DNA of 64,000 bases from Bifidobacterium stellenboschense (GCF_000741785.1 NZ_JGZP01000014.1:248001-312000); one strand, 5' to 3'. Shown: positions 22,684-31,981, numbered from the stretch's first letter. Notes: generated by a model from the sequence alone, not told the origin. A program made the numbers and translations.

Positions 22684-23913
22684 ATGACCAGGTTCAACAC
22701 TCAGCTCGTCCACGGCCTTCCGGTCGGCGATAACGCCACCGGCGCCGTGAACCCGCCGATCTACAACTCCACGACATATGCCTTCGAGAAGGTCGGGTCC
22801 ATGCCCCGCTACGATTACGCGCGCAGCGGCAACCCGACCCGCGAGTTCCTGGAGAACCAGATCGCGCAGCTCGAGCACGGCACGCGCGGTTTCGCGTTCG
22901 CGTCCGGCCTGGCCGCGATCCACGCCGTGCTGAGCGTGTTCAAGCCGGGCGACCGCATCGTCGTCGGCAAGAACATCTACGGCGGCACCTATTCGCTGTT
23001 CCATGAATACTTCGCCGACCGTGGCCTCACGTTCGACGCGGTCGACACCCATGACGCCGCCGCGCTGGAGGCCGCCGTCGCCGGCGACCGCGCCCAGGGC
23101 GTCCAGCCCGCGAAGGCCGTCTACTTCGAGGTACTCACCAATCCGCTGCTCGACGTGAACGACGTGCGCGCCATCGCGAACATCGCGCACCGTCACGGCG
23201 CGATCGCCATCGTCGACAATACGTTCGTCACCCCGTACCTGCAGCGTCCGCTCGACTTGGGCGCCGACGTGGTCCTCCACTCCGCGACCAAGTATCTCGC
23301 CGGCCATTCCGACGTGAACGCGGGTCTTGTGGTCACGCTCGGCGAGAAGATCGGCCAGCAGATCTACTTCGCACAGAACCGTTTCGGCGGCGTGCTCGCG
23401 CCGGCCGAATGCGACGCGGTGCGCCGCGGCATCCAGACGCTTGCCCTGCGTATGGACCGCCAGCAGGCGAACGCGAAGGCCGTCGCCCAGTATCTGCTCG
23501 CGCATCCGCTCGTCAAGACCGTCAACTATCCGGGGCTGCCCGGCCGCGAACGTGAGCTCGCCGCCAAGGGCCTGAGGGGCGCGGGCGGCGTGCTGAGCTT
23601 CGAGGTCGTGCCCGGCGTCGACCCGGCCGACGTGCTCGACAACCTGCACGTGTTCCGTCTGGCCGTCTCGCTCGGCGCGGTCGAAAGCCTCGCGGAGCTG
23701 CCGTGTCGCATGACGCATTTCGAACTGCCGCGCGAGGAGCGTCTCAAGGTCGGCATCACCGACGAACTGGTGCGCCTGTCCATCGGCATCGAGGATGCGG
23801 CCGACCTGATCGAGGATCTCGGCCAGGCGTTCGACATCGCCTACGAGCAGTACATCAGGCGTCACGCCGACGTCGACGTGTTCGGCGAACTCACCGCCGG
23901 CGTCCTCGCCTAG
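22684..23913 (+). CDS. Cys/Met metabolism PLP enzyme (cystathionine gamma-synthase/lyase or methionine gamma-lyase type)
   Basis: 409-aa transsulfuration-family enzyme. The PLP lysine lies in HSATKYLAGH, with YARSGNPTR, NIYGGTYS and VDNTFVTPYLQRPL as further family motifs. These enzymes exchange or eliminate sulfur groups at the gamma or beta carbon of cystathionine, homoserine esters or methionine; sequence reading alone does not separate the activities. ATG 22684 follows GGGGGTG. A MalY/PatB-like C-S lyase follows on the opposite strand and a MetY-like gene lies at 39727. Confidence 0.85.
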   Translation: MTRFNTQLVHGLPVGDNATGAVNPPIYNSTTYAFEKVGSMPRYDYARSGNPTREFLENQIAQLEHGTRGFAFASGLAAIHAVLSVFKPGDRIVVGKNIYGGTYSLFHEYFADRGLTFDAVDTHDAAALEAAVAGDRAQGVQPAKAVYFEVLTNPLLDVNDVRAIANIAHRHGAIAIVDNTFVTPYLQRPLDLGADVVLHSATKYLAGHSDVNAGLVVTLGEKIGQQIYFAQNRFGGVLAPAECDAVRRGIQTLALRMDRQQANAKAVAQYLLAHPLVKTVNYPGLPGRERELAAKGLRGAGGVLSFEVVPGVDPADVLDNLHVFRLAVSLGAVESLAELPCRMTHFELPREERLKVGITDELVRLSIGIEDAADLIEDLGQAFDIAYEQYIRRHADVDVFGELTAGVLA

Positions 23914-23931
23914 TCTCGCCTAGCGTTTGCG

Positions 23932-24039
23932 CTCCCGCCGGCGGGAGCTGGCCGCGAAGCGGACTGAGGGTGGTCTGGCGGGAAACGTACGCGCAACCAC
24001 CCCCACCCGGCCATGCCGGGAGCCCCCGCCAGCGGGGGC
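23932..24039 (+). repeat. dispersed GC-rich composite element, copy 2
   Basis: 108-bp copy starting 19 bp after the PLP enzyme stop codon, with both terminal hairpins. It sits between convergent genes, a position compatible with transcription termination. The remainder of the 225-bp gap shows nothing else. Confidence 0.75.
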
Positions 24040-24138
24040 GGTCTCTTGATTATGCGCGGCACGTCCTCGGCGGCCAACGGCTACCAGCGGGCGGTTTCCG
24101 TGGTCCGGCTATGGTCCAGCTGCGGCACGTTGGTTTTC

Positions 24139-25464
24139 TCAGATCAGCCCGTCCTCTTCGAGCGCGGCGGCCATGCGGTCGAACGCCTCGACGAGCAGCG
24201 GGCGCGGCATCGCGACGTTGAACCGCACGCAGCCGCGCCCGGCCTCGCCGCATTCGCGTCCGTCGGTGAGCGCCACGTGAGCGCGCTTCAGGAAATACCC
24301 AGCAGGATCGTCCAATCCGAGCGGCGAGAAGTCGAGCCATGCGATGTACGTGCCCTGCGGCCGCGCATACCGCACCGCCGAGAGCCGCCCGCGCATCGCG
24401 GCATCGACCACGTCGAAATTGCCTTTCAGATAATCGAGCACGCCGTCCAGCCATGCCGACCCGCCGTCATAGGCGGCGACCGCCGCATACGCGCCGATCG
24501 TGGCCGTCTGGTGTTCGGACATCTCCGCGTCGCGGATCCACATCGCCATATCCGCCGGATTCGTGAGGATCACCTGCGCGCATTTCGTTCCGGCGATGTT
24601 GAACGCCTTCGACGCGCTCGTCGCCGTGAACGCCTGCATCGCCGTGCGTTCGTCGATCGATGCGAACGGCACGTGCCGGGCACCATCGTAGACGAACGGC
24701 GCGTGGATCTCGTCGGAGAAGATGCGCACGTCGTACCGGTCGGCGAGCGCGGACAGCCGCAGCATCTCGTCGCGCGTCAGCACCTTGCCAATCGGATTAT
24801 GCGGGTTGCACAGCACGAACGCGTGGCAGCCGCCCGCGAACGCGCGTTCGATCGCGTCGAAATCGAACAGCCATCCCGCGCCGTCGCCGCCGTCCTCGCC
24901 GTCACGCAGCATCGGAATCTCGATCACGTCGACGCCGCACAGTCCCGGCACGCTCAGGAACGGCATGTACGCGGGCGTCGGCACGACGATCGCGTTGCCC
25001 TCGCCGACGATCTCGTTCAGGAAGACCTCATACGCCTCCATCACGTCCGGCACGGTGCGGATGACCGCCGGGTCGACGGTCCAGTCGTAACGCAGCTGCC
25101 ATGCGGCGCACGCGCGCGCCACCTCGCGCTTCAACGGGTCCGACAGGTAGCCGGTCGCGCCGCGCGTCGCCGCGTCGGCGATCGCGCGTGCGACGCACGG
25201 CGCGAGACCGAAGTCCATTTCCGCGATGAACGCGCCGATCGCGCCCGGGAACCGCGTCCACTTGTCCGAGCCGATGCGCGCGAGGTCGTCCGCCGTGAGC
25301 GCGTCGATCGCCGCCGCGTCGAACGCCGGCATGGTCGCGCCGCACGTGCGTGCGTGCGCGCCGCAGCCGGCGGTTCCGGCGGTGATGGTGTCGTGAGATT
25401 CCGTGACGTCGGCGGCCGTGCGCGCCTCGTCGATGATGGTGCCGTTCATGCTCATGGCGTCCAT
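24139..25464 (-). CDS. MalY/PatB-family PLP-dependent C-S beta-lyase or aminotransferase
   Basis: Fold-type I aminotransferase of the MalY/PatB group, which cleaves cystathionine or cysteine conjugates. Recognisable are the N-terminal KWTRFPGAIGAFIAEMDFG, NPHNPIGKV, IFSDEIHAPFVYDG and the PLP lysine in SASKAFNIAGTKCA. The start is uncertain: 25464 is the first ATG but has no clear ribosome binding site, and homology would also fit ATG 25332, giving about 398 aa. It lies 123 bp downstream of a LysR gene on the same strand, which probably controls it. Confidence 0.85.
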   Translation of the reverse strand: MDAMSMNGTIIDEARTAADVTESHDTITAGTAGCGAHARTCGATMPAFDAAAIDALTADDLARIGSDKWTRFPGAIGAFIAEMDFGLAPCVARAIADAATRGATGYLSDPLKREVARACAAWQLRYDWTVDPAVIRTVPDVMEAYEVFLNEIVGEGNAIVVPTPAYMPFLSVPGLCGVDVIEIPMLRDGEDGGDGAGWLFDFDAIERAFAGGCHAFVLCNPHNPIGKVLTRDEMLRLSALADRYDVRIFSDEIHAPFVYDGARHVPFASIDERTAMQAFTATSASKAFNIAGTKCAQVILTNPADMAMWIRDAEMSEHQTATIGAYAAVAAYDGGSAWLDGVLDYLKGNFDVVDAAMRGRLSAVRYARPQGTYIAWLDFSPLGLDDPAGYFLKRAHVALTDGRECGEAGRGCVRFNVAMPRPLLVEAFDRMAAALEEDGLI

Positions 25465-25587
25465 TGTCCGCGCGACGACGATGCCGTTCAACGCCGCCGC
25501 ACCGAGGAATCGTGATGGCGTTCGCGCAATTGCTTATCGCGACGAACGTGACGGGCGCGGTAGACGCGACGCGGCATCGCCGTGACG

Positions 25588-26520
25588 TCACTGCGCGGTC
25601 AGATACGTGACCGCCGTGCGTTTGAGCTCGCGCACCAGCGCGTCCACCGCCGGGCGGTGGTCGCCGGTGCGCGTCACCACGCCCACTTCGCGTGTCGCGT
25701 AGTCGTCGGCGATCGGGCAGGCGACCAGATCCTCGCCCAGATTGATGTGCGTGTCGAGTTCCGGCACGAGCGAGACGCCCATGCCCACTTCGACGAGATT
25801 CTGCGTCGCCCAGTAGTCGTCCGTCGCATGGACGACGTCCGGCGTGAACCCGGCGCGCGACGCGAGTTTGACGAGATTCGCACGGCAGGTCGGACAGCCG
25901 GCGATCCATGATTCATCCTTCGCGGCCGCCAGCGAGACCGGCTTGCGGTCCTCCTCGTAGCGGCGCGCCACGTCGCTCGACCGGCGCACGAGCAGACGCA
26001 GCGGGTCCGCGCCGAGCGAATGGAACGTGAGGTCGTCGCCCAACGGGAGGAACGACGGGATGGAACTGTAGCGGAACACGGCGGCCGCGTCCGCCTTGCC
26101 GCGCGCCACTTGCACGATCGCCTCCGGCGGCTCCATCTGCGTGAGGCTCAGCTTCACGTCGGTGAACATGCCCAGTTTGACCACGGCGCGCGCCGCGATC
26201 GTCGAACAGATCGACGGCGGCGCGATCAGCGACAGATGCGAGTAGCGGCGTTCGCGATAGTCCTCCAATTCGCGCGAGGCGTGTTCGAGGCGTTCCGCGA
26301 TCGACTCGCCGTGGCGGGCGAGCATCGCGCCCGTCGCCGTGAGCCGCACGCCGTGCGACGTGCGTTCCACGAGTGTCGTGCCGCATTGCGCCTCCAGCTT
26401 CTTGATCTGCTGGCTGATCGCCGGCTGCGACCAGCCGAGCGCCTTCGCCGTGGCCGAGAACGAACCGTAGCGTTCGATCTGCCACAGGGTGACCAGCGAC
26501 TGCGGGTTCAGTTCCGTCAT
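25588..26520 (-). CDS. LysR-family transcriptional regulator
   Basis: 310-aa regulator with an N-terminal winged HTH (LWQIERYGSFSATAKALGWS, QPAISQQIKKLE) and a substrate-binding domain. Normal length. ATG 26520 lacks a strong ribosome binding site. The gene is immediately upstream of, and in line with, the MalY-like gene, so it may regulate sulfur amino-acid turnover; that link rests only on position. Confidence 0.88.
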   Translation of the reverse strand: MTELNPQSLVTLWQIERYGSFSATAKALGWSQPAISQQIKKLEAQCGTTLVERTSHGVRLTATGAMLARHGESIAERLEHASRELEDYRERRYSHLSLIAPPSICSTIAARAVVKLGMFTDVKLSLTQMEPPEAIVQVARGKADAAAVFRYSSIPSFLPLGDDLTFHSLGADPLRLLVRRSSDVARRYEEDRKPVSLAAAKDESWIAGCPTCRANLVKLASRAGFTPDVVHATDDYWATQNLVEVGMGVSLVPELDTHINLGEDLVACPIADDYATREVGVVTRTGDHRPAVDALVRELKRTAVTYLTAQ

Positions 26521-26595
26521 AAGCGACTCGATTCGTTGAGGATGGGTGGATGGTGCGGTGTGTGAGCGGTGTGTGGCATGGGGTGATGCCGTCGG

Positions 26596-27759
26596 CTAGT
26601 TTTCGTTCGTCAGATAGGTGTGTGCGGAAATGAACGAGGCGTGCTTCCCTCGGAAATCCACATCTCCACGATAGACCACGGAACGCTGTTCCGGCGGGAT
26701 GCCGAGTCCGTCTCCCACGGGCGTGAGATTCTTGCAGAAATCATCGCGGGCCGTCTGTCCGGATTTGATTTCGATGAGCCGCGGATGCAGGGCGTCGGTC
26801 ATGTCCATGAGGTCGATTTCCACGCCGTTGGTGTCGCGGTAGAAGAACAGGTGAGGCTCCTTGTCCGCGTTGAAGTACCGTTTGATGGTCTCCCCGATGA
26901 TGAGGTTCTCGAACACTTCGCCGCGCTGTGGATGATGGATGAGCGTCTCCGCGCTGTCGATGCCGAGCAGGTAATTCAGCAGTCCGGTGTCGTGGAAGTA
27001 GAGTTTCGGTGTCTTGATCAGACGTTTGCGCGCGTTCGACGCGTATGGTGCTAGCAGGAAAACGATGTAGCTGGATGTGAGAATGGATAGCCACGCCTTC
27101 GCGGTTTTACTGCTGACACCGGCTTCCGCCCCCAGTTTGCTGAAATTGACGAGCTGACCGGCGCTCTGCGCGCACAGGCGCAGAAACGTGCGGAACGATT
27201 GCAGGTTGCGTACGTCGAGGATATCCGCCACGTCGCGCTGTATATAGGTGGTGATGTAGCTGCGGTAATACACGGATTCGGGGATGTCCACCTCGTACAG
27301 GTGAGGGTATCCGCCGCGGAACATGAACGCGTCGACGGTAAGCGAGGGGTTGGCCTGAGTGGCTTCGGCATAGCTCAACGGCAGCAGCTGCATGATGCCG
27401 ACCCTGCCGGCCAGTGATTCGTCCACATGCTTGAGCATGAGAAAATTCTGGGAACCGGACAGGAGATATTGGCCCATGTCATGTCGTTCATCGGATGCGG
27501 CCTGGATTTCCGGGAACAGGTCGGGAGCGTATTGCGCTTCGTCGATGAACAGATGCGAGGGACGGGATCGGATGAATCCGACCGGATCCTCCTGTGCGCC
27601 TGTCCGGATGTTCCTGGTCTCCAGATTGAGATAGTCGTAATCAGGGAACGCATGGCGGAGCAGCGTGGATTTGCCGCTTTGCCTTGGGCCCATGACCGAT
27701 ACCACGGGGAACCATGTCGCCATCTGGCGTGCGCGTGCCGTAAGCGTGCGTGGGATCAT
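26596..27759 (-). CDS. AAA ATPase with DUF4143-type C-terminal domain
   Basis: 387-aa protein with an AAA domain (Walker A GPRQSGKST at 24-32; Walker B with LFIDEAQYAPD) and a C-terminal domain ending in nuclease-like motifs (FYRDTNGVEIDLM and LIEIKSGQTA). This family is common in bacteria, is variable between strains and has no settled function; roles in DNA-related defence or regulation are suggested from its nuclease-like fold. ATG 27759 follows GGAAAGG. Codon use is clearly less GC-rich than the neighbours, consistent with transfer, as for the adjacent restriction genes. Confidence 0.85.
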   Translation of the reverse strand: MIPRTLTARARQMATWFPVVSVMGPRQSGKSTLLRHAFPDYDYLNLETRNIRTGAQEDPVGFIRSRPSHLFIDEAQYAPDLFPEIQAASDERHDMGQYLLSGSQNFLMLKHVDESLAGRVGIMQLLPLSYAEATQANPSLTVDAFMFRGGYPHLYEVDIPESVYYRSYITTYIQRDVADILDVRNLQSFRTFLRLCAQSAGQLVNFSKLGAEAGVSSKTAKAWLSILTSSYIVFLLAPYASNARKRLIKTPKLYFHDTGLLNYLLGIDSAETLIHHPQRGEVFENLIIGETIKRYFNADKEPHLFFYRDTNGVEIDLMDMTDALHPRLIEIKSGQTARDDFCKNLTPVGDGLGIPPEQRSVVYRGDVDFRGKHASFISAHTYLTNEN

Positions 27760-27813
27760 CGCTGATGCCTTTCCTGCAGGTTCGTCGATTGCCGAGAATG
27801 GATATGTAGATTC

Positions 27814-27882
27814 GGAAGTGGGACTTATGATAATCGGGAAGTGGGACTTATGATAATCAGGAAGTGGGATTGCTGATGATTC
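27814..27882. repeat. three 23-bp tandem repeats upstream of the ATPase gene
   Basis: GGAAGTGGGACTTATGATAA units start at 27814, 27837 and 27860, with the third diverging in its second half. The core TTATGATAA is itself a palindrome. They occupy the likely promoter region of the ATPase gene in the 390-bp gap 27760-28149. Confidence 0.65.
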
Positions 27883-28047
27883 ATCAGTGGAAAGCATGCG
27901 GATTCATCAGTGGGCTGGTGTGGTTGCACGGCGCGATAATGTCCATGACGAAATCGTTCTCCGGCCTTGTACGCGATGTTGTGATCGATCGTTGAGCACT
28001 GTGAGCATGTGCGTCCAGAGACGAGAAGGTGCCGGGGGGCGTCTTCT

Positions 28048-28088
28048 CTCCGGGCCGCGGGCGGTAAGCCAGACGAATTCCAAGCATG
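28048..28088 (+). repeat. 41-bp direct repeat, left copy flanking the restriction-modification pair
   Basis: Begins CTCCGGGCCGCGGGCGGTAA and matches 30791-30831 at 39 of 41 positions in the same orientation, 2,743 bp apart. On the minus strand both copies encode MLGIRL[AV]YRPRPG in frame. The pair brackets only the methyltransferase and endonuclease genes. Confidence 0.8.
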
Positions 28089-28149
28089 AGGCGGTTTGCT
28101 CTCCGGTGCATATGTGCCGGCACTCGTGTCTACCGCTTATTCTGTTGGT

Positions 28150-29556
28150 ATGACTTCAAAGACCATCGCGCAGATCCGCAACGAGGCTGCGGCGTCGCTT
28201 TCGCCGAAGCGGCAGCAGCAGTGGGAGCAGTTTCTGACTCCCATGCCCGTTGCCGAACAGGCGGTGGGTCTGTTCACTCCGACCGATGATCCGGTACGGA
28301 TCCTCGACCTGGGTTCCGGTTCGGGCATTCTCAGTGCGGTGACAGCCAGCCGGTCGGCGAGTGGCAGCAGCGTCGTCGCCATCGAACAGGACACCGAGCT
28401 TGCGCGGGCTTCCGAATCATCGTTGCGTCAGGTCTGCGACGATGTCGAGGTCATCAACAAATCGGTGTTCGACGTGCTGCTGGATGCTCGGTTCGACCGC
28501 GTGATCCTGAACCCGCCGTATAAGAAGATCAGCCCGACCGTTATCTCCACAAGCGGCGGTGGCGTGAAGGTCACGAACCTGTACACGGCGTTTCTGGTGA
28601 TGGCGATTCAGGCGATGGATGATGGCGGCGAGTGCGTCGCCATCATCCCGCGTTCATGGATGAACGGTGACTACTTCAAGGATTTCCGCAAGTGGATGCT
28701 GAACGAGTGCAGTCTCGACGTGCTGGCCGTATATGGGTCGCGTCACGAGCATTTCAAGGACATGAACATCCTGCAGGAGATCATGCTGGTGAAGATGTCC
28801 AAGCGTCAACAGGCCGAGAAGGTCACGGTGTATGCCGAAGCTTCTCCTGTCGAGCCGCTGGAAGATCAGCCGCATGAGTCGGTGGCGTTGAAAGCGTTGC
28901 TCATGGGGCGTGACCGCATCGTTCGCGTCCGGCAACAGGATCCGCGGCTATCCGGTTTCAAGACGATGGCCGATCAGGGTTTGTGGGTGTCCACGGGCAA
29001 ACTGGTATGGTTCCGCAATCGTGATGTGCTGTCGGATGTCGAGGACCCGAACGGGCACCCGTTATATTGGTCGGATAACCAGAACGGCATGATGACCCTG
29101 CATCCGGTCGAGTGTGACCGCGAGCAGTGGGTGACCGAGAAAGCCGATACGCGCAATATCGTGTTGCCGGCTGGCAGCTATTGTCTGGTGAACCGTTTTT
29201 CCGCCAAGGAGCAGCAGCGCCGCATTCATGCGTCGTACTTGCATAGTGGCGTGGAGTTCGTGGCCGACAACAAGCTGAATTACGTGCATCAGGGCACGTC
29301 ACGGCATACGGTGCCATTGGACGATAGAGTCGCGCGTGGCCTGACGTTGTGGTTGTCGTCCTCGATCGTCGATGAATGGTACCGGCAGGTATCCGGCAGC
29401 ACGCAGGTCAACGCGACCGATCTGCGGCAGCTGCCGTGCCCATCGAAGGCTCAACTGGCTGTGTTGGCCGATAGCTTGCCTGTCGATAATGACGTAAGTC
29501 AGAGCCGTATCGACGAGACGATTGGAAGGCTGTTCTCATGGGTGCAAGCAAGCTGA
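28150..29556 (+). CDS. adenine-N6 DNA methyltransferase, BsuBI/PstI type
   Basis: 468-aa type II modification enzyme. Motif I (ILDLGSGSG, 51-59) binds S-adenosylmethionine and NPPY (121-124) is the catalytic motif of m6A methylases; motif I precedes NPPY, as in the gamma class. The partner endonuclease belongs to the BsuBI/PstI family, so the predicted target is CTGCAG. ATG 28150 lacks a ribosome binding site; TATTCT a few bases upstream (28139-28144) may indicate a leaderless start. Its 3' end overlaps the endonuclease gene by 19 bp. Codon use is less GC-biased than the chromosome. Confidence 0.9.
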   Translation: MTSKTIAQIRNEAAASLSPKRQQQWEQFLTPMPVAEQAVGLFTPTDDPVRILDLGSGSGILSAVTASRSASGSSVVAIEQDTELARASESSLRQVCDDVEVINKSVFDVLLDARFDRVILNPPYKKISPTVISTSGGGVKVTNLYTAFLVMAIQAMDDGGECVAIIPRSWMNGDYFKDFRKWMLNECSLDVLAVYGSRHEHFKDMNILQEIMLVKMSKRQQAEKVTVYAEASPVEPLEDQPHESVALKALLMGRDRIVRVRQQDPRLSGFKTMADQGLWVSTGKLVWFRNRDVLSDVEDPNGHPLYWSDNQNGMMTLHPVECDREQWVTEKADTRNIVLPAGSYCLVNRFSAKEQQRRIHASYLHSGVEFVADNKLNYVHQGTSRHTVPLDDRVARGLTLWLSSSIVDEWYRQVSGSTQVNATDLRQLPCPSKAQLAVLADSLPVDNDVSQSRIDETIGRLFSWVQAS

Positions 29557-30485
29557 TCGATGAAGCGCTGGAAGCATTGCGTGATTTCGAAGTCGGCAAG
29601 GACCAGCTGAACGAGCGCAGCGCCATGACCTTGCTGGCGTTGCTGCATCTTAAGGAGAGCGATTCGTGGGAGCAGGCCACGAATCCGATGATGGGCACGC
29701 GGGCGATCATGGACTGGATTCGCGATGAGTTCGGCGTGGATTACAAGCCGAACACGCGTGAGACGATTCGACGATTCACACTGCATCAGTTCGTCATGGC
29801 CGGAATCGTCGAGGAGAACGCCGACCGGCCCGATCGTCCCATCAATTCACCGAAATGGAACTATCGTGTCACGGATGCGGCGCTTGAGGTGCTCCGCAAT
29901 CACGATGCCACGGCGTTCAAGTCGGACCTTGAACGGTTTCTCCTTGAACATGTCTCCTATGCGTCGCTGATCGAAGAACGGCGCAATCTGCCGAAGACAC
30001 CGGTGACGCTGCCGTCCGGTTCGGCGCTGGAGCTGTCGCCCGGAGGACAGTCGGTGCTCATCAAGGCGATGGTGGAGGAGATGCTGCCGCGATTCGCTCC
30101 CGGATGTCAGATCGTCTATATCGATGACACCGACCATAAGCATGGCGTGATTGATGCCGAACTCATGGACCAGCTGGGCATCGGTCTCAAAGCCCGTGAG
30201 AAAGCCCCCGATGTGATTGCATGGGACGCGAAGCGCGGCTGGTTGTTCCTCATGGAAGCCGCCAGCACGCACGGGCCAGTTGATGTGACTCGCAAGGCCG
30301 AGCTGCATGACCTGTTCACGGAGCAATGGGACAAGGTCGTGCTCGTCTCCTGCTTCCCTGACCGTAGGACCATGCAGAAGTATCTCGCCCTGATCGCTTG
30401 GGAAACGGAAGCGTGGTGCGCGGATACCCCCGACCATATGATGCACTTCGACGGGTCACGCTTCATGGGGCCATACGGGGATTAG
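29538..30485 (+). CDS. type II restriction endonuclease, BsuBI/PstI family (predicted CTGCAG)
   Basis: 315-aa endonuclease. The N-terminal half is the family's DNA-recognition part. The C-terminal half shows the conserved block LSPGGQSVLIKAMVEEMLPR, APDVIAWD (Asp225), FLMEAASTHGPVD (Glu240) and AWETEAWCADTPDHMMHF, ending in RFMGPYG. BsuBI/PstI enzymes cut CTGCAG; a B. breve system with this specificity is known. Translation starts inside the methylase gene after GGAAGG, so expression is coupled and follows the methylase. The gene looks intact. Confidence 0.92.
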   Translation: MGASKLIDEALEALRDFEVGKDQLNERSAMTLLALLHLKESDSWEQATNPMMGTRAIMDWIRDEFGVDYKPNTRETIRRFTLHQFVMAGIVEENADRPDRPINSPKWNYRVTDAALEVLRNHDATAFKSDLERFLLEHVSYASLIEERRNLPKTPVTLPSGSALELSPGGQSVLIKAMVEEMLPRFAPGCQIVYIDDTDHKHGVIDAELMDQLGIGLKAREKAPDVIAWDAKRGWLFLMEAASTHGPVDVTRKAELHDLFTEQWDKVVLVSCFPDRRTMQKYLALIAWETEAWCADTPDHMMHFDGSRFMGPYGD

Positions 30486-30564
30486 GCCTCCTGTCGTGTT
30501 GTTCGGCCATGGCGTCGGGCGCGGATAGCGGTTCATAAACGGGGTGGATAGCGGGGATAGCGGT

Positions 30565-30593
30565 CCATAAGGAGGCCGTATAGCCACGCCGTG
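30565..30593 (+). repeat. 29-bp repeat, copy 2
   Basis: Matches 22565-22593 (27 of 29), same orientation. It lies 80 bp after the endonuclease stop codon in the 656-bp gene-free gap 30486-31141. Confidence 0.7.
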
Positions 30594-30790
30594 ATTTCGC
30601 CTGTTGCGGCATGGTACCTTCTAGGTACACGCGGAAAACGCGTTGGAAACACAAGGATTCCGGCCGACGGGGGACGTTCGGGCGGAATCGGGGACAGGGG
30701 GTCACCATGAAAGGCACGAACCGTATCGGCATATCCGCCATACCATGTCGCACCGCACGAATGTGATGGCCTGCGGCCGGGGAACCAATC

Positions 30791-30831
30791 CTCCGGGCCG
30801 CGGGCGGTAAACCAGACGAATCCCAAGCATG
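30791..30831 (+). repeat. 41-bp direct repeat, right copy flanking the restriction-modification pair
   Basis: Right-hand partner of 28048-28088 with two substitutions, one silent and one Ala-to-Val in the minus-strand frame they share. Between the 29-bp and 41-bp repeats only a small GTACC/GGTAC hairpin (30614-30628) is seen. Confidence 0.8.
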
Positions 30832-30970
30832 GGACGGGCTTTCCGGCGTAAGGGGAGCCGGAAGACGATCATTTCCGTTCCCATCCCATGCGCAGGAGCC
30901 GGCGTCGCGGGACACCATACGAGGGGAATCCTCGCGACGATTCCGACTTCAAATCCAGCCGTGTACGCTG

Positions 30971-31007
30971 CAAGGCCCTGCGCGAGCCATACCCGCGCAG
31001 GGCCTTG
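30971..31007. terminator. perfect 14-bp stem-loop upstream of the SDR operon
   Basis: CAAGGCCCTGCGCG (30971-30984) pairs with 30994-31007 around a nine-base loop. No T run follows on either strand. It may insulate the operon from the restriction genes or act as a leader structure. Confidence 0.5.
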
Positions 31008-31141
31008 GCGTGAGCACGCCGCGCGAGGAGTCGCGCGACGATCCGCAACGGCGCATCACACATCACGCATCACACGCACAGTCATCGCACAGTCATCACG
31101 ACCGGCGACGACAACGACACATACGGGGACACAACACACTC

Positions 31142-31921
31142 ATGGCACAGAACCAACTCTTCGACCTGACCGGTCAGGTGGCGCTCGTCACCGGCGCCGG
31201 CTCCGGGCTCGGTCGCGACGCGGCACGCGCGTACGCCGCCTCCGGCGCGGCCGTGGCGCTGCTCGACGTCAACACGGACGGCATCAACGCCTTGGAAAGG
31301 GAACTGACGGATGCGGGGCATCGTGCGCTCGCCATCACCACCGACGTAGCCTCCGAGGAGCAGGTGCGCGATGCGATTGACACCGCGAAGGAGACGCTCG
31401 GCGACATCGACATCGTCCTCAACGACGCCGGCATCTTCGCCCGTGACAGCGCCGAGACGTTCACCGACGAGGAGTGGGACCGCGTCTTCGCCGTCAACCT
31501 CAAGAGCATCCTGCTCACCACGCGATACGTGATCGACGGGTTCAAGGCACGCGGATACGGCAAGATCGTCAACATCTCCTCCGTGAACGCGCGGTACGTG
31601 GAGGCCGACGACACCTATGTGCGTGACTCCTACTATTCGTCCAAAGCCGCCGTGCTTGGTCTCACCCGAGCGCTGGCCGCACGATACGCCAAGTACGGCG
31701 TAACCGTGAACGCCATCGGACCGGGATTGTTCAAGACCGGAATCACCGCGAACAACTTCGAGGCGGAGGGCTTCGCCGAAGCCTACAACAAGGTCAATCC
31801 CTCCGGCCGTTACGGGCGCGACGGGGAACTGAACGGCACTGTACTGTTCCTCTCCTCCCACGCCTCCGACTACGTGCAGGGACAGTTCATCATCGTCGAC
31901 GGCGGCTACTCGCTGGTCTGA
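31142..31921 (+). CDS. short-chain dehydrogenase/reductase (SDR)
   Basis: 259-aa classical SDR that oxidises or reduces an alcohol/ketone with NAD(P). The cofactor motif TGAGSGLG is at 17-24, the catalytic Tyr164 and Lys168 in YYSSK, and the usual NNAG is NDAG. The C terminus (GQFIIVDGGYSL) is standard. Asp42 after the second strand suggests NAD rather than NADP. It is the first gene of an eight-gene run with an amino-acid-type ABC importer, an FAD dehydrogenase, an aminotransferase and a LanC-like protein; the substrate is not evident. Confidence 0.88.
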   Translation: MAQNQLFDLTGQVALVTGAGSGLGRDAARAYAASGAAVALLDVNTDGINALERELTDAGHRALAITTDVASEEQVRDAIDTAKETLGDIDIVLNDAGIFARDSAETFTDEEWDRVFAVNLKSILLTTRYVIDGFKARGYGKIVNISSVNARYVEADDTYVRDSYYSSKAAVLGLTRALAARYAKYGVTVNAIGPGLFKTGITANNFEAEGFAEAYNKVNPSGRYGRDGELNGTVLFLSSHASDYVQGQFIIVDGGYSLV

Positions 31922-31981
31922 GACCGGGCCCGAGACTCCGAGACATCAACGAGACATATACGGACAAAGGACAACCACATC

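Noticed and set aside
28150..30485. Phage defence island with more than a restriction pair
   Set aside because: Apart from the methylase, endonuclease and the nearby ATPase, no further defence gene was recognised; the ATPase alone is too uncertain.
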